NCBI RefSeq assembly: GCF_004153685.1 | Contig: NZ_SDQD01000002.1 | Span: forward strand, 372,001 to 436,000 | Reading direction: 5' to 3' | Origin: Pollutimonas harenae | Lineage (GTDB): Bacteria > Pseudomonadota > Gammaproteobacteria > Burkholderiales > Burkholderiaceae_B | Length of the DNA: 64,000 nt | Shown: one piece after another, positions 1 through 9,405 of the stretch | Layout of the letters: each line of letters starts with the position of its first letter | Numbering within the stretch: the stretch's first letter is position 1 | Notes under the pieces: model-generated | Database searches by the model: none | Told to the model about the DNA's origin: nothing | The model's input: only the letters and a program-made list of their open reading frames with translations | Position numbers and translations under genes: made by a program

Positions 1-1043
1 CGGGGCGTAGCCGGATAGTCTTGGGCAGCCATGACCACACCTAGCGCGGTGCGACGGTCCCACTCGATGCTGGCCTCGTCCAGGCGGCCATTGACGGCCA
101 GCTCAAAGACTTCGGTCAGGTCGTTTTTGATACGCATCATGATGGGTTGGGTTTCAGGGTCGCCCATGCGGCAATTGAACTCCAGGACCTTGAGTGAGCG
201 CGTGGCATCAGGGCCTGGCCCTATCATCAGGCCGGCGTAAAGAAAGCCGGTATAAGGCAGGCCGTCTTTGGCCATGCCCGCCAGAGTAGGGTTGATGACC
301 TCACGCATAATGCGATTGTGCAGGGCAGGGGTGATGACCGGCGCAGGCGAATAAGCCCCCATGCCGCCCGTATTGGGCCCCTGGTCCTCGTCTTTCAGGC
401 GTTTGTGATCCTGGCTGGTGGCCAGTGCCAGTACATGCTGGCCGTCGCTCATGACGATGAAGCTGGCTTCTTCGCCCATCAGGCACTCTTCGACCACCAC
501 CCGCGCACCGGCTGCACCGAAGGAGCCGTCGCCGAGCATCATGTCGATGGCTTCATGCGCCTGCACCAGATCGGTTGCCACAACGACGCCTTTGCCCGCT
601 GCCAGCCCGTCGGCCTTCACCACAATGGGCGCGCCTTTCTGAGTGATATAGGTCTTGGCCTGTTCGGGGTCGGTAAAGGTTTGATAGGCAGCCGTGGGAA
701 TGCGATGCCGCACCATGAAGGCCTTGGCGTAATCCTTGGAGCTTTCAAGCTGCGCGGCTGCTTTGTTTGGGCCGAAAATCTTCAGCCCGGCGCTGTGGAA
801 GGCATCGACCATGCCGGCTGCCAAGGGGGCTTCAGGGCCCACCACGGTATAAGCGATTTTTTCTTGCTTGGCGAAGGCAATGAGCTCTTCAGTGGAGCTG
901 ATGGCCAGGTTCTGCATGTTATCGGCCAGGGCGGTACCGCCATTGCCCGGTGCAAGATATACCGTTTGTATGCGTGGAGATTGCGCCAGGCGCCAGGCCA
1001 GTGCGTGTTCCCGGCCACCGCCGCCGATTACGAGTAGTTTCAT
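1..1043 (-). CDS. purD: phosphoribosylamine--glycine ligase (GARS), C-terminus outside window
   Basis: Second step of de novo purine synthesis: joins glycine to 5-phosphoribosylamine using ATP, in the cytoplasm. The reading frame begins MKLLVIGGGGREHALAWRLA, the typical glycine-rich N-terminus of PurD. It continues with the ATP-grasp signatures GPEAPLAAGM, VVKADGLAAGKGV and GPNTGGMGAYSP, and NCRMGDPETQP near the window edge. About 347 residues are present of a usual ~425; the C-terminal part lies before position 1. It is the gene downstream of yebC (40-nt gap), so the two may be co-transcribed. Identity is very clear. Confidence 0.97.
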   Translation of the reverse strand, partial: MKLLVIGGGGREHALAWRLAQSPRIQTVYLAPGNGGTALADNMQNLAISSTEELIAFAKQEKIAYTVVGPEAPLAAGMVDAFHSAGLKIFGPNKAAAQLESSKDYAKAFMVRHRIPTAAYQTFTDPEQAKTYITQKGAPIVVKADGLAAGKGVVVATDLVQAHEAIDMMLGDGSFGAAGARVVVEECLMGEEASFIVMSDGQHVLALATSQDHKRLKDEDQGPNTGGMGAYSPAPVITPALHNRIMREVINPTLAGMAKDGLPYTGFLYAGLMIGPGPDATRSLKVLEFNCRMGDPETQPIMMRIKNDLTEVFELAVNGRLDEASIEWDRRTALGVVMAAQDYPATP

Positions 1044-1083
1044 GTTGTGGGTGCTTGAACGCTCAGGTGAATATAAAAAATGG

Positions 1084-1827
1084 CTACTCGTCGATGTCGT
1101 TGGACTCGTCGAAGGTGGCTGTGGCATAGACTTCCTGGACGTCGTCCAGGCTTTCGAGCATGTCGAGCATTTTCTGCATTTTGACCGCGTCGTCGCCAGC
1201 GAGCTCGGTTTCGTTCAGGGCCTTCATGACGACACCTTGCACCTCGGGTGTGAGTGTGGCCTGTTCGAAAGCGGTCTTGACGGCGGCGTAGTCGGCGGGG
1301 GAGGTGATGACTTCGATCATGCCTTCCTCGTCGGTCTGGATGTCTTCGGCGCCGGCTTCCAGGGCGGCTTCCATGACGGCTTCTTCAGAAGTGCCAGGCG
1401 CAAACAGGAACTGGCCGCAGTGCTGGAACATGAAGGCTACAGAGCCTTCTTGCCCCAGATTTCCGCCGTGCTTGCTGAAGGCGTGGCGTACTTCGGCCAC
1501 GGTGCGCATGCGGTTGTCGGTCATGCAGTCGACGATAACGGCTGCACCGCCCACGCCATAGCCTTCGTAGCGGATTTCTTCGTAGTTGGCACCGTCGGCT
1601 GCGCCCGCGCCGCGCTGTGTGGCGCGCTGGATGTTGTCTTTGGGCATATTGGCTGCGGTTGCCTTGTCCCAGGCCATCCGCAGGCGCGGGTTGGTGTCGG
1701 GGTCGGCGCCGCCGGCACGTGCCGCAACGGTGATTTCACGAATGATTTTTGTCCAGAGCTTGCCTCGCTTGGCATCTTGGCGACCTTTACGGTGCTGGAT
1801 ATTCGCCCATTTACTATGACCGGCCAT
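1084..1827 (-). CDS. yebC: YebC/PmpR family protein
   Basis: 247-residue member of the YebC/TACO1 family, known as DNA-binding regulators or ribosome-associated factors that help translate proline-rich stretches; which role applies here cannot be read from sequence. It opens with the family hallmark [18 protein letters not shown], then [15 protein letters not shown] and [11 protein letters not shown], and ends in an acidic tail. Length is normal for the family. It lies just upstream of purD on the same strand and is divergent from the HerA-like ATPase gene, with about 120 nt between the two starts. Confidence 0.95.
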   Translation of the reverse strand: MAGHSKWANIQHRKGRQDAKRGKLWTKIIREITVAARAGGADPDTNPRLRMAWDKATAANMPKDNIQRATQRGAGAADGANYEEIRYEGYGVGGAAVIVDCMTDNRMRTVAEVRHAFSKHGGNLGQEGSVAFMFQHCGQFLFAPGTSEEAVMEAALEAGAEDIQTDEEGMIEVITSPADYAAVKTAFEQATLTPEVQGVVMKALNETELAGDDAVKMQKMLDMLESLDDVQEVYATATFDESNDIDE

Positions 1828-1852
1828 AACTGTATTGAATAATTCCGAGTAA

Positions 1853-1869
1853 AGAAGGTAATTCCTTCT
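1853..1869. promoter_or_regulatory. short inverted repeat in the yebC / HerA-like divergent region
   Basis: AGAAGG-TAATT-CCTTCT is a perfect 6-bp inverted repeat in an AT-rich stretch between two divergent starts. It may be an operator or chance; there is no T-run suited to a terminator. Confidence 0.25.
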
Positions 1870-1946
1870 ATTTTAACGCGTGCAGTCAGGAAGGCATCGA
1901 ATTACACTTGGGCTTCTCTTCTTTAGCTACTTGCGGAATGATAAAA

Positions 1947-3470
1947 ATGGCCGAACCCATCGTTATTGCAAAAAATAAACAGGTACAGACCAGCTTATTG
2001 CCTCAGCTTGCCAACCGGCACGGTTGTATCACGGGGGCCACGGGTACGGGCAAAACCGTGACCTTGCAGGTGCTGGCCGAATCGTTCTCACGCATGGGCA
2101 CGCCCGTATTCATGGCCGACGTCAAGGGCGACCTGAGCGGCATTTCGCAGGCGGCTGCACCAAGTCCCAAGCTACAAGAGCGTTTGAGCAACCTGGGTCT
2201 GCCCGAGCCGGTGTGGGGTGGCAGCCCTGTGGTGTTTTGGGATATTTTCGGCGAGCAAGGGCATCCGGTGCGTGCCACGGTGTCGGATATGGGTCCTTTG
2301 CTGTTGGCTCGCATGCTGGAATTGAACGATACGCAGGAAGGCGTGCTTAGCCTGGTGTTCAAGGTGGCCGACGACGAAGGCCAGCTCTTGCTCGACCTGA
2401 AAGACTTGCGTGCCATGCTGCAGAACGTGGCTGACCGTTCGGCCGAGCTGCGTACGCGCTATGGCAATGTGTCTTCGGCGTCCATAGGTGCCATACAGCG
2501 CAGCTTGCTGCGCCTGGAGTCGCAAGGGGCCGACCAGTTCTTTGGCGAGCCCATGCTCGATATCTTCGACTGGATTCGCACCAATGACAAAGGGCAAGGT
2601 ATCGTCAATATTCTGGCGGCCGACAAACTCATGCAGGCGCCGCGTCTGTATGCCGTCTTCCTGCTGTGGATGCTGGCCGACCTGTACGAAGGCCTGCCCG
2701 AAGTGGGCGACCCGGAAAAACCCAAATTTGTTTTCTTTTTCGACGAAGCGCATTTGCTGTTCAACGATGCGCCCAAGGCGCTGCTCGAAAAGATCGAGCA
2801 GGTGGTCAGGTTGGTGCGGTCCAAAGGGGTAGGTGTTTATTTCGTTACCCAGAACCCGCTGGACATTCCTGATACCGTGCTGGGTCAGTTGGGCAATCGT
2901 GTTCAGCACGCCTTGCGTGCCTTTACGCCTCGCGACCAGAAGGCCGTCAAGACAGCGGCTGAAACCATGCGGCCCAATCCCGGCCTGGACATCGAGGCCG
3001 CCATTACTGAACTGGGCGTAGGCGAGGCGCTGGTTTCCCTGCTCGATGCCAAGGGCCGGCCTACCGTTACCGAGCGAGTCTGGATGATGGCGCCAGGCAG
3101 CCGCATCGGGCCCGCCACCGAGGCCGAGCGCCAGGCGATACGTTCGGCGTCTTTGCTTGGCGGCAAATACGACAAGACCATTGATCGCGAATCCGCCTAC
3201 GAGGTATTGGAAAAACGTGCTGGCGGGGCAGTGGCTGAAAGCGCCGAGGCCGGCGAGGCTGCTGTGAACACAGAAAAGGCCAAGCCCACCACTACCGAAG
3301 AAGACTCAGGCCTCATGGGCGAAGTCACCGACTTCCTGTTCGGTTCGACCGGACCACGCGGAGGCCGGCGCGAAGGGGTGGTACAGTCCGCAGTGAGAAG
3401 CGCGGTGCGTAGCACGGCTACCAAGTTGTTGCGCGGCGTCCTGGGGTCTTTGATAAACACGCGTCGTTAA
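1947..3470 (+). CDS. HerA-like ATPase, DUF853 family
   Basis: A 507-residue P-loop ATPase of the HerA/FtsK-like superfamily, DUF853 (YjgR) type; its cellular role is not well established. Walker A is GATGTGKT at about residues 30-37 and the Walker B-like [12 protein letters not shown] lies near residue 270. [35 protein letters not shown] matches the C-terminal DUF853 core in segments. The C-terminal ~70 residues are Ala/Glu-rich, then Gly/Arg-rich ([11 protein letters not shown]). The ATG at 1947 is preferred over TTG 1908 and ATG 1938 because the family starts with such a short segment and a GGAAT lies ~8 nt upstream. It appears monocistronic. Confidence 0.88.
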   Translation: MAEPIVIAKNKQVQTSLLPQLANRHGCITGATGTGKTVTLQVLAESFSRMGTPVFMADVKGDLSGISQAAAPSPKLQERLSNLGLPEPVWGGSPVVFWDIFGEQGHPVRATVSDMGPLLLARMLELNDTQEGVLSLVFKVADDEGQLLLDLKDLRAMLQNVADRSAELRTRYGNVSSASIGAIQRSLLRLESQGADQFFGEPMLDIFDWIRTNDKGQGIVNILAADKLMQAPRLYAVFLLWMLADLYEGLPEVGDPEKPKFVFFFDEAHLLFNDAPKALLEKIEQVVRLVRSKGVGVYFVTQNPLDIPDTVLGQLGNRVQHALRAFTPRDQKAVKTAAETMRPNPGLDIEAAITELGVGEALVSLLDAKGRPTVTERVWMMAPGSRIGPATEAERQAIRSASLLGGKYDKTIDRESAYEVLEKRAGGAVAESAEAGEAAVNTEKAKPTTTEEDSGLMGEVTDFLFGSTGPRGGRREGVVQSAVRSAVRSTATKLLRGVLGSLINTRR

Positions 3471-3547
3471 ACGTTGGTCGTGCTTAATATTGAATCATTG
3501 AATCGAACAAACTTTGAATAACTTAATGTCAGGAAACAGGAGAACTC

Positions 3548-4615
3548 ATGTCCGAAGTTCATAAAATTGCAGTCATCGCGGGTGATGGCATTGGTAAGGA
3601 GGTCATGCCCGAGGGGCTGCGAGTGCTTGATGCCGTGTCGGCGCGTCATGGCATCAAGTTTGAGTTTGATGAGCTGGACTGGAGCTCTGACCACTACGCC
3701 AAGCATGGCCGCATGATGCCCGAAGACTGGAAAGACCGCATAGGCGGGCATGAGGCCATTTTCTTTGGTGCCATGGGTTGGCCCGATATCGCTCCCGACC
3801 ACGTCGTGTTGTGGGAATCGTTGTTCAAGTTCCGCCGCGAATTCGATCAATACATCAACCTGCGTCCGGTACGCTTGATGCCCGGCGTGAAAAGCCCGCT
3901 GGCCGATCGCAAGCCCGGTGACATCGACTTCTTCATTGTTCGCGAAAATACCGAAGGCGAGTATTCCAACAGCGGCGGTATTCTGTTCGAGGGTACCCAG
4001 CGCGAAGTCGTCATCCAGGAAAGCGTCTATACGCGTGTCGGTGCCGAGCGTGTCCTTAAGTTTGCCTACGAGCTGGCGCAAAAGCGCGGCAAGCACCTGA
4101 CGGCCGCCACCAAGTCCAACGGTATTTCCATTTCCATGCCCTGGTGGGATGAACGGGTGGCCGAGATTGGCCAGCAGTATCCCGATGTGCGCTGGGACAA
4201 ATTCCATATCGATATTCTGTGCGCGCACTTTGTGCAGCGTCCCGATTTCTTCGACGTGGTTGTGGCCTCCAACCTGTTCGGTGACATCTTGTCTGATCTC
4301 GGCCCGGCTTGCACCGGCACCATAGGCATTGCCCCATCGGCCAACCTGAACCCAGAGCGCAAGTTCCCGTCGCTATTCGAGCCGGTGCACGGTTCGGCCC
4401 CCGATATCGCGGGCAAAGGCATCGCCAACCCTATCGGCCAGATATGGAGTGGCGCGCTGATGCTCGACTTCCTGGGTTACGAGCAAGCGTCTGCCGAGGT
4501 CGTCAAAGCCATCGAGCTAGTACTGGAGCATGGCCCACGTACACGCGATATGGGCGGTACTGCCAGCACCCAGGAAGTCGGCCAGGCCGTGGCGGATCAG
4601 GTGGCGAAAGGGTAA
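3548..4615 (+). CDS. ttuC: tartrate dehydrogenase / D-malate dehydrogenase (decarboxylating)
   Basis: A 355-residue NAD- and divalent-metal-dependent beta-decarboxylating dehydrogenase of the isocitrate/isopropylmalate dehydrogenase family, TtuC/DmlA subfamily, acting on tartrate or D-malate. Markers are IAVIAGDGIGKEVMPEG at the N-terminus, VRENTEGEYSN (phosphate-loop region), the metal-binding VVASNLFGDILSDLGP, and the coenzyme-binding LFEPVHGSAPDIAGKGIANP. It is preceded by an AGGAGAAC ribosome site 5-10 nt from the ATG. No leuCD genes are nearby, which argues against leuB. The exact substrate (tartrate or D-malate) is inference; the name dmlA would be equally defensible. Confidence 0.85.
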   Translation: MSEVHKIAVIAGDGIGKEVMPEGLRVLDAVSARHGIKFEFDELDWSSDHYAKHGRMMPEDWKDRIGGHEAIFFGAMGWPDIAPDHVVLWESLFKFRREFDQYINLRPVRLMPGVKSPLADRKPGDIDFFIVRENTEGEYSNSGGILFEGTQREVVIQESVYTRVGAERVLKFAYELAQKRGKHLTAATKSNGISISMPWWDERVAEIGQQYPDVRWDKFHIDILCAHFVQRPDFFDVVVASNLFGDILSDLGPACTGTIGIAPSANLNPERKFPSLFEPVHGSAPDIAGKGIANPIGQIWSGALMLDFLGYEQASAEVVKAIELVLEHGPRTRDMGGTASTQEVGQAVADQVAKG

Positions 4616-4643
4616 TGGCTTGTCTGTTGTCGCTATTGACAAC

Positions 4644-4745
4644 ATGAAGGCTGAGCTCATTCACGATTTTAAGAACGTGACGCCAGATGGCGGGATTATC
4701 CAGATAGTCGTCTGGAGGGTGCCTGGGCTTGCTGGAGCGATCTGA
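4644..4745 (+). pseudogene. 5' relic of a small toxin-like gene (DUF6516/TumE-type, tentative)
   Basis: A 33-codon open frame starts MKAELIHDFKNVTPDGGI and continues IQIVVWRVPG before a TGA. The pattern M-K-A-x-L-x-(H)...DG-x-I-x2-(M/V)-V-(I/V)-W-x-(L/V)-P resembles, from memory, the N-terminus of DUF6516 proteins, the toxin half of TumE/TumA-like toxin-antitoxin pairs. Those are about 90-110 residues; here homology seems to stop right after the first two strands, and no HTH antitoxin gene follows. It sits between ttuC and the terminator shared with the EamA gene. The family assignment was not searched. Confidence 0.4.
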
Positions 4746-4771
4746 GTTAGGTGCGCTGCAGATGTTGCACC

Positions 4772-4793
4772 AGCCGGCTTAGGCCGGCTTTTT
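4772..4793 (+). terminator. intrinsic terminator
   Basis: Stem AGCCGGC / GCCGGCT (7 bp) with loop TTAG, followed by TTTTT on the plus strand. It ends transcripts coming from ttuC. The stop codon of the convergent EamA gene lies in the loop. Confidence 0.7.
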
Positions 4794-5645
4794 GTCGGCC
4801 TTGCGCAGGCCCGCCCACACGATGGCGCCGACCATCAAGATACCGCCCAGTACGGCGCGCGTGCTGGGGTACTGGGCAAACAAAACAGCTGCGAAAGCGA
4901 TGGCATAGACGGGCTCCAGCGCAATCACAATGCCGGCGCTGCGCGCATTCAAGACCACCAGACTGGATACCAGCAGGAAATGCGAGAGGGCCGTACACAT
5001 CACACCCAGCAAGGCCAGCCAGACCCAGTCCATGGCGCCCAGCTGGCTGATGGCGGGTATGGAAAAAGGCAGGGTCAGCAAGGCTACAAACAGGTTCTCC
5101 CAGCAGGCGACCTGTTGTGCGGGAAGATGGGTGGCTGCGCGTCGGTTGATCAGTGTGAACAGGGCAAATGAAAAGCCCGATAGTACGGCCCACAGCAGAC
5201 CGATGGTGGCGTCGTCCTGAAAGTTGAAGGAAGGCGTGACCAGTACCAGCCCCAGTGTGACCAGCAGCAGAATCAGCCATTCGCTGACGCTAATTCTTTC
5301 CTTGAGGAAAAAATACTCGCCCAAAGTAATAAAGGCGGGAAAGCTGGCAAAGCCCAGCGTGGCAATCGCCACGCCGCTGATTTTGACGGCAATGAAAAAT
5401 GTTACCCAGTGGACAGCCAGCATGGCACCGGCAATGGCCAGGATGGTCAGGTCCTTCGGTTTGATGCCGCGTACGGGTGATGCACCCTGATAGCGAATGA
5501 AGGCGAGCAGCGCAAGGACGGCAAAGCTTGCCCGGCCGGCGGTGATGACCATGGCATCGGCCTGGATCAGTTCGCCGAAGATGCCGGTCAGCCCAAACAA
5601 CACGGCGGCGATATGAATCGCAAAAAGAGCACGCTGTCGATTCAT
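4779..5645 (-). CDS. EamA-family (DMT superfamily) transporter
   Basis: A 288-residue inner-membrane protein with about ten predicted helices in two homologous halves, the drug/metabolite transporter fold. The first half contains VHWVTFFIAVKISGVAIATLGFASFP and ends near residue 140. The second contains GLLWAVLSGFSFALFTLINRR and ALEPVYAIAFAAVLF, the conserved Glu-Pro of the EamA repeat. It probably exports a small metabolite; the substrate cannot be inferred. It ends in a short Lys-rich tail. Its 3' end runs into the shared terminator, and it is divergent from qor. Confidence 0.85.
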   Translation of the reverse strand: MNRQRALFAIHIAAVLFGLTGIFGELIQADAMVITAGRASFAVLALLAFIRYQGASPVRGIKPKDLTILAIAGAMLAVHWVTFFIAVKISGVAIATLGFASFPAFITLGEYFFLKERISVSEWLILLLVTLGLVLVTPSFNFQDDATIGLLWAVLSGFSFALFTLINRRAATHLPAQQVACWENLFVALLTLPFSIPAISQLGAMDWVWLALLGVMCTALSHFLLVSSLVVLNARSAGIVIALEPVYAIAFAAVLFAQYPSTRAVLGGILMVGAIVWAGLRKADKKPA

Positions 5646-5726
5646 AAATTACGATACAGGAAGGCGATTAAGATTTAAACTAGGCGCTGTCGAGCAAGCA
5701 TCACAATTTCACGCAAGGAGTCTGTC

Positions 5727-6713
5727 TTGGAAACCCAGGTCAAAGCAATACGCATCGAAAAAAATGGTGGCCCCGAGGTACTGAAACTCGTATCAGTACA
5801 GGTTCCGGCACCTCAAGAAAACGAAGTCACTATACGCCAAAAAGCAGTCGGGCTTAATTTCATCGACATTTACTGCCGTAGCGGTTTGTATGCTCATCCT
5901 TTACCGCATGGCCTGGGTTTTGAAGCCTCAGGCGTGGTCGAAGCTGTGGGTTCGGGCGTCAAGCACTTGAAAGTAGGTGATCGCGTTGCCTATGGCCAAA
6001 GCCCCCTGGGTGCTTATGCAGAAGCCCGCAATGTACCGGCTGACCGCGTCGTCAAGCTGCCCAAGGGTGTCAGCTTCGAGCAGGCCGCTGCCATTATGCT
6101 CAAAGGCCTCACAGTGCAATACCTGTTCAGGCAAACCTATCGCCTGCAAGGCGGTGAAACCATTCTGTTCCATGCTGCTGCTGGCGGTGTCGGCTTGATC
6201 GCCTGCCAATGGGCCAAAGCCCTGGGTGTAAAGCTTATTGGTACTGCGTCCACCCCAGAAAAAGCCGCCTTGGCCAAAGCTCAGGGCGCCTGGGAAGTCA
6301 TCGACTACTCGCGCGAAAATGTAGCCGAGCGCGTCAAAGAGCTGACCAACGGCAAGAAAGTACCCGTGGTCTACGACGGCGTGGGCCAAGACACCTGGAC
6401 CACATCTCTCGACTGCCTCGAACCACGCGGCCTCATGGTCAGCTTTGGCAACGCCTCGGGGCCCGTCAACGGCATCAACCTGGGCGTACTGGCCAGCAAA
6501 GGCTCTTTGTTCGTTACCCGTCCAACGCTGGGTACGCACGTGTCTACACTGGCCAAAATGAAAGCCGCCGCCGACGAACTCTTTGGGCTGGTGTCCAAAA
6601 AGAAAATCGACATCACCATAGGTCAGCGCTTCCCGCTGGAAGCTGCCGCCGATGCACAAGAGGCTCTCGCTGGCCGCAAAACGGTTGGTGCCACGATTCT
6701 CACGCTGGATTAA
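5727..6713 (+). CDS. qor: NADPH:quinone oxidoreductase (zeta-crystallin type)
   Basis: A 328-residue zinc-independent medium-chain dehydrogenase/reductase. It reduces quinones with NADPH in the cytoplasm. It has the GroES-like N-terminal domain (VGLNFIDIYCRSGLY, LPHGLGFEASGVVEAVG) and a Rossmann domain with HAAAGGVGLIACQWAKALG and VVYDGVG. It lacks the zinc-ligand cysteines of alcohol dehydrogenases. The start is TTG at 5727, supported by AAGGAG at 5715-5720 with 6-nt spacing; no better ATG exists upstream. It is monocistronic and convergent with the next gene, with only 6 nt between the ends. Confidence 0.9.
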   Translation: METQVKAIRIEKNGGPEVLKLVSVQVPAPQENEVTIRQKAVGLNFIDIYCRSGLYAHPLPHGLGFEASGVVEAVGSGVKHLKVGDRVAYGQSPLGAYAEARNVPADRVVKLPKGVSFEQAAAIMLKGLTVQYLFRQTYRLQGGETILFHAAAGGVGLIACQWAKALGVKLIGTASTPEKAALAKAQGAWEVIDYSRENVAERVKELTNGKKVPVVYDGVGQDTWTTSLDCLEPRGLMVSFGNASGPVNGINLGVLASKGSLFVTRPTLGTHVSTLAKMKAAADELFGLVSKKKIDITIGQRFPLEAAADAQEALAGRKTVGATILTLD

Positions 6714-6719
6714 AGCTGC

Positions 6720-8375
6720 TTATGGTTTGCTGCGGTCAGCCTTAACGGCACGCTTGAGGGCCTCCAGCGACTCAGGCGTCCAGTCCGACGGAGACGTCAG
6801 GCTGGCCCAGGCATCCAGGTAATGATCAAACGCATACACATGCCCATGGCCTTTAGGCGGCTCCACCGCCAGGGCCAGGTCAAAGGTAAGCTGCAAGAAA
6901 GTCACGACCGGAATCCATCGCATGGCGGGCGATACATCCGGGCCCAGCGGGGGCGTCATCCAGTCGGGGCGGCGCCATAGTGCCCGGGGATCAAAAAAAG
7001 TTACAGCGTCGCTCGCATACTGCAGGAAGACCACCCGGAAGGAGCCCCATGGCTGCTCAGCCTGCTCCAACGTGTTTTCCTGTGCGGTGAAACGCACTAC
7101 CGATTGGTCGCCAAATGTTGGCAGCCAGGCCGGCGAACCTGCATTGCGGTTCGCCGTTACTGACTTCCAGGTTGGTGTATTGAACGGTGGCCCCGACCAC
7201 AGGGCACCTTGATAGGGCGCTCCAATCACTTGGTAAAGGTCATGGCTCAGGTCGCCATTTAGTGCACCCAGGCTGAGGCCTTGCAAATACAGTCGTGGCC
7301 GAGTTTCAGGGTCGAGCGTGCGCCAATGGCCGTACACCGTGGCAAATACCGCCCGTGCTGTTTCCACCCCGTAGTCGGGGTCGGCCAGCAAGGCAAGCCA
7401 GCTCAACAGGTAAGAGTACTGTACCGAGACCGTAGCAACGTCGCCATGCAGCACGTATTCCAGCGCTGACTGACTTTCCGGATCTACCCAGCCAGTGCCG
7501 GTGGGAGTGGCGATGACCAGATTTTCCCGTTTGAAGGCGCCTATTCGCAAGAGTTCGTGCAGCGCCAAGTCAGCCCGCTCACGGGGGGAGGGGGCTGAGT
7601 TCAAGCCTACATAGACGCGCAGGGGCTCGCGTGCCGATTGTCCGGTGAGGCGCTCGATGTCGGCGGCGTCAGGGCCGGCAGCCACCATCCGCCGCCCTTG
7701 GCGGCCAAGTCGTTGCCAGTCGATCAAGGATCCGGGGCCGCCGGTCTTGTCTTGCGAGACAGGCTGTGCAATGTCGTCCTCAATCAGCTCATCCAGACGG
7801 CTGTATATCTGGTCGGCCCAGCGGAAGACGCCATGTGCAAGCACACCATTGCCTATGGTCCAGAACAGTGTGGCAGTGATCACAACAGCCAGCAGCATGG
7901 CCGCCTGCCGTGACAGTATGCGAGACAGTCCTTTGGATACCCGGTGCGCAAGCCAGCTCGCCAGCCGTCCGAGTGCCAGCAAGCAGGCAAACGTCAGGAG
8001 AGCCAGGCCGGCACTCGTCCATGGTCCTGCGCTGTCGATAGGCGGCATCTGCATCAGGGCGCGCAGTTGGTTTTGCCAAGTGGTGGCCCATTGCAACGCC
8101 AGAATTGCTGTTGCGATACAGGCGGCCAGCACTATCAGCAAGCTGATCCGGTGTGCCCGCTGAGACAGTGTGGGCAAGGCCAAGGCACACCAGACTCGGC
8201 GTAACAACACACCCAGGCCATAGCCTGCCGCCAGACAGAAGCCACCCAGCACGCCCTGTACCATCGGAGATCGCGGTACCAGCGAGGGTGTCAGCGACGC
8301 CGCGAAAAACAATGTACCCAGCACGAGGCCGATGCCGCAGAAGGACGCGCTCCGGCCGGTAGGCCACGTACTCAT
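6720..8375 (-). CDS. membrane-anchored alpha/beta hydrolase (Abhydrolase_9 family)
   Basis: A 551-residue protein of the two-part family known as Abhydrolase_9 N/C. The N-terminal ~200 residues hold about four to five membrane segments, beginning IGLVLGTLFFAASLTPSLVPR. The C-terminal half is a predicted alpha/beta hydrolase, probably periplasmic, with the nucleophile elbow GLSLGAL near residue 363 and a late His in KGHGHVYAFDHY. The substrate is unknown. It is the last gene of the pepN-fbp operon; its ATG lies 2 nt after the fbp stop, so translation is probably coupled. Confidence 0.85.
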   Translation of the reverse strand: MSTWPTGRSASFCGIGLVLGTLFFAASLTPSLVPRSPMVQGVLGGFCLAAGYGLGVLLRRVWCALALPTLSQRAHRISLLIVLAACIATAILALQWATTWQNQLRALMQMPPIDSAGPWTSAGLALLTFACLLALGRLASWLAHRVSKGLSRILSRQAAMLLAVVITATLFWTIGNGVLAHGVFRWADQIYSRLDELIEDDIAQPVSQDKTGGPGSLIDWQRLGRQGRRMVAAGPDAADIERLTGQSAREPLRVYVGLNSAPSPRERADLALHELLRIGAFKRENLVIATPTGTGWVDPESQSALEYVLHGDVATVSVQYSYLLSWLALLADPDYGVETARAVFATVYGHWRTLDPETRPRLYLQGLSLGALNGDLSHDLYQVIGAPYQGALWSGPPFNTPTWKSVTANRNAGSPAWLPTFGDQSVVRFTAQENTLEQAEQPWGSFRVVFLQYASDAVTFFDPRALWRRPDWMTPPLGPDVSPAMRWIPVVTFLQLTFDLALAVEPPKGHGHVYAFDHYLDAWASLTSPSDWTPESLEALKRAVKADRSKP

Positions 8376-8377
8376 GT

Positions 8378-9388
8378 TTACGCCTGTGCGTGATAATTCC
8401 GCACGCGTTCCACTTCCTCCTTTGAGCCCAGCACGACGCCTATCCGTTGATGCAGAGCGGTGGGCTGGACGTCGAGAATGCGTTCATTGCCATCAATTGC
8501 AGCGCCGCCGGCCTGCTCCACGATGAAGCTCATGGGGTTGGCTTCATACATTAACCGCAGCTTACCTGCCTTGCCTGATGGCCGTTCATCGCGGGGGTAC
8601 ATGAAAATGCCGCCACGTGTCAGGATGCGATGCACGTCGGCAACCATGGAGGCGATCCAGCGCATGTTGTAGTCTTTGCCCAAAGAGCCAGTCTTGCCGG
8701 CCAGGCAGTCATCGATATAGCGCTTGACCGGGGCTTCCCAGTGACGCATGTTCGACATGTTGATGGCAAATTCCGATGTTTGCTCGGGGATTTTGATGTC
8801 TTCGTTGGTGAGTACCCACGAGCCCATTTCGCGATCCAGGGTGAAGCTGACCACGCCGGTGCCTACCGTTAGTACCAGCATGGCTTGCGGGCCATAAACC
8901 GCGTAGCCGGCAGCCACTTGTTGTGATCCGGGCTGCAGGAAATCTTCCTCTTCCACTTCGCGTCCCGAGGTATGGTGCGGTGCATGCAGCACCGAGAAGA
9001 TGGTGCCTATGGATACGTTTACGTCGATGTTGGAAGAACCATCGAGGGGATCGAACAGCAGCAGGTATTCGCCTTTGGGATAGCGGTTGGGAATGCGGTG
9101 TATGGTTTCCATTTCTTCGGAAGCCATGGCAGCCAGGTGGCCGCCCCACTCATTGGCTTCCAGCAGTATCTCGTTGGACAGTACGTCGAGTTTCTTTTGT
9201 ACTTCACCTTGCACGTTTTCAGTTTCCAGACTGCCCAGCACACCACCCAATGCTCCTTTGCTGACAGCATGATTGATGGCCTTGCAGGCACGGGCTACCG
9301 TTTCTATCAGCAGGCGGACTTCGGCCGAAACCGCTTTCTTTTGTCGTTGTTGTTCAACCAGATACTGCGTGAGTGTCTTGCGTGTCAT
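8378..9388 (-). CDS. fbp: fructose-1,6-bisphosphatase class I
   Basis: A 336-residue gluconeogenic enzyme that hydrolyses fructose 1,6-bisphosphate to fructose 6-phosphate with Mg2+. The metal-binding motif [14 protein letters not shown] lies near residue 110, and the C-terminal active-site segment is [12 protein letters not shown] ... [20 protein letters not shown]. Length is normal. It sits 17 nt downstream of pepN and is tightly followed by the hydrolase gene, all on the minus strand. Confidence 0.97.
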   Translation of the reverse strand: MTRKTLTQYLVEQQRQKKAVSAEVRLLIETVARACKAINHAVSKGALGGVLGSLETENVQGEVQKKLDVLSNEILLEANEWGGHLAAMASEEMETIHRIPNRYPKGEYLLLFDPLDGSSNIDVNVSIGTIFSVLHAPHHTSGREVEEEDFLQPGSQQVAAGYAVYGPQAMLVLTVGTGVVSFTLDREMGSWVLTNEDIKIPEQTSEFAINMSNMRHWEAPVKRYIDDCLAGKTGSLGKDYNMRWIASMVADVHRILTRGGIFMYPRDERPSGKAGKLRLMYEANPMSFIVEQAGGAAIDGNERILDVQPTALHQRIGVVLGSKEEVERVRNYHAQA

Positions 9389-9405
9389 GAGTGAATGCTC
9401 CGGGA

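Noticed and set aside
868-1842. A 324-codon plus-strand open frame across purD and yebC
   Set aside because: It lies antisense to two clearly recognised genes, has Gly/Val-rich shadow composition and no recognisable product.
3467-4228. A 253-codon minus-strand frame opposite the tartrate dehydrogenase gene
   Set aside because: Shadow frame with no family resemblance and no ribosome site; the plus-strand enzyme is certain.
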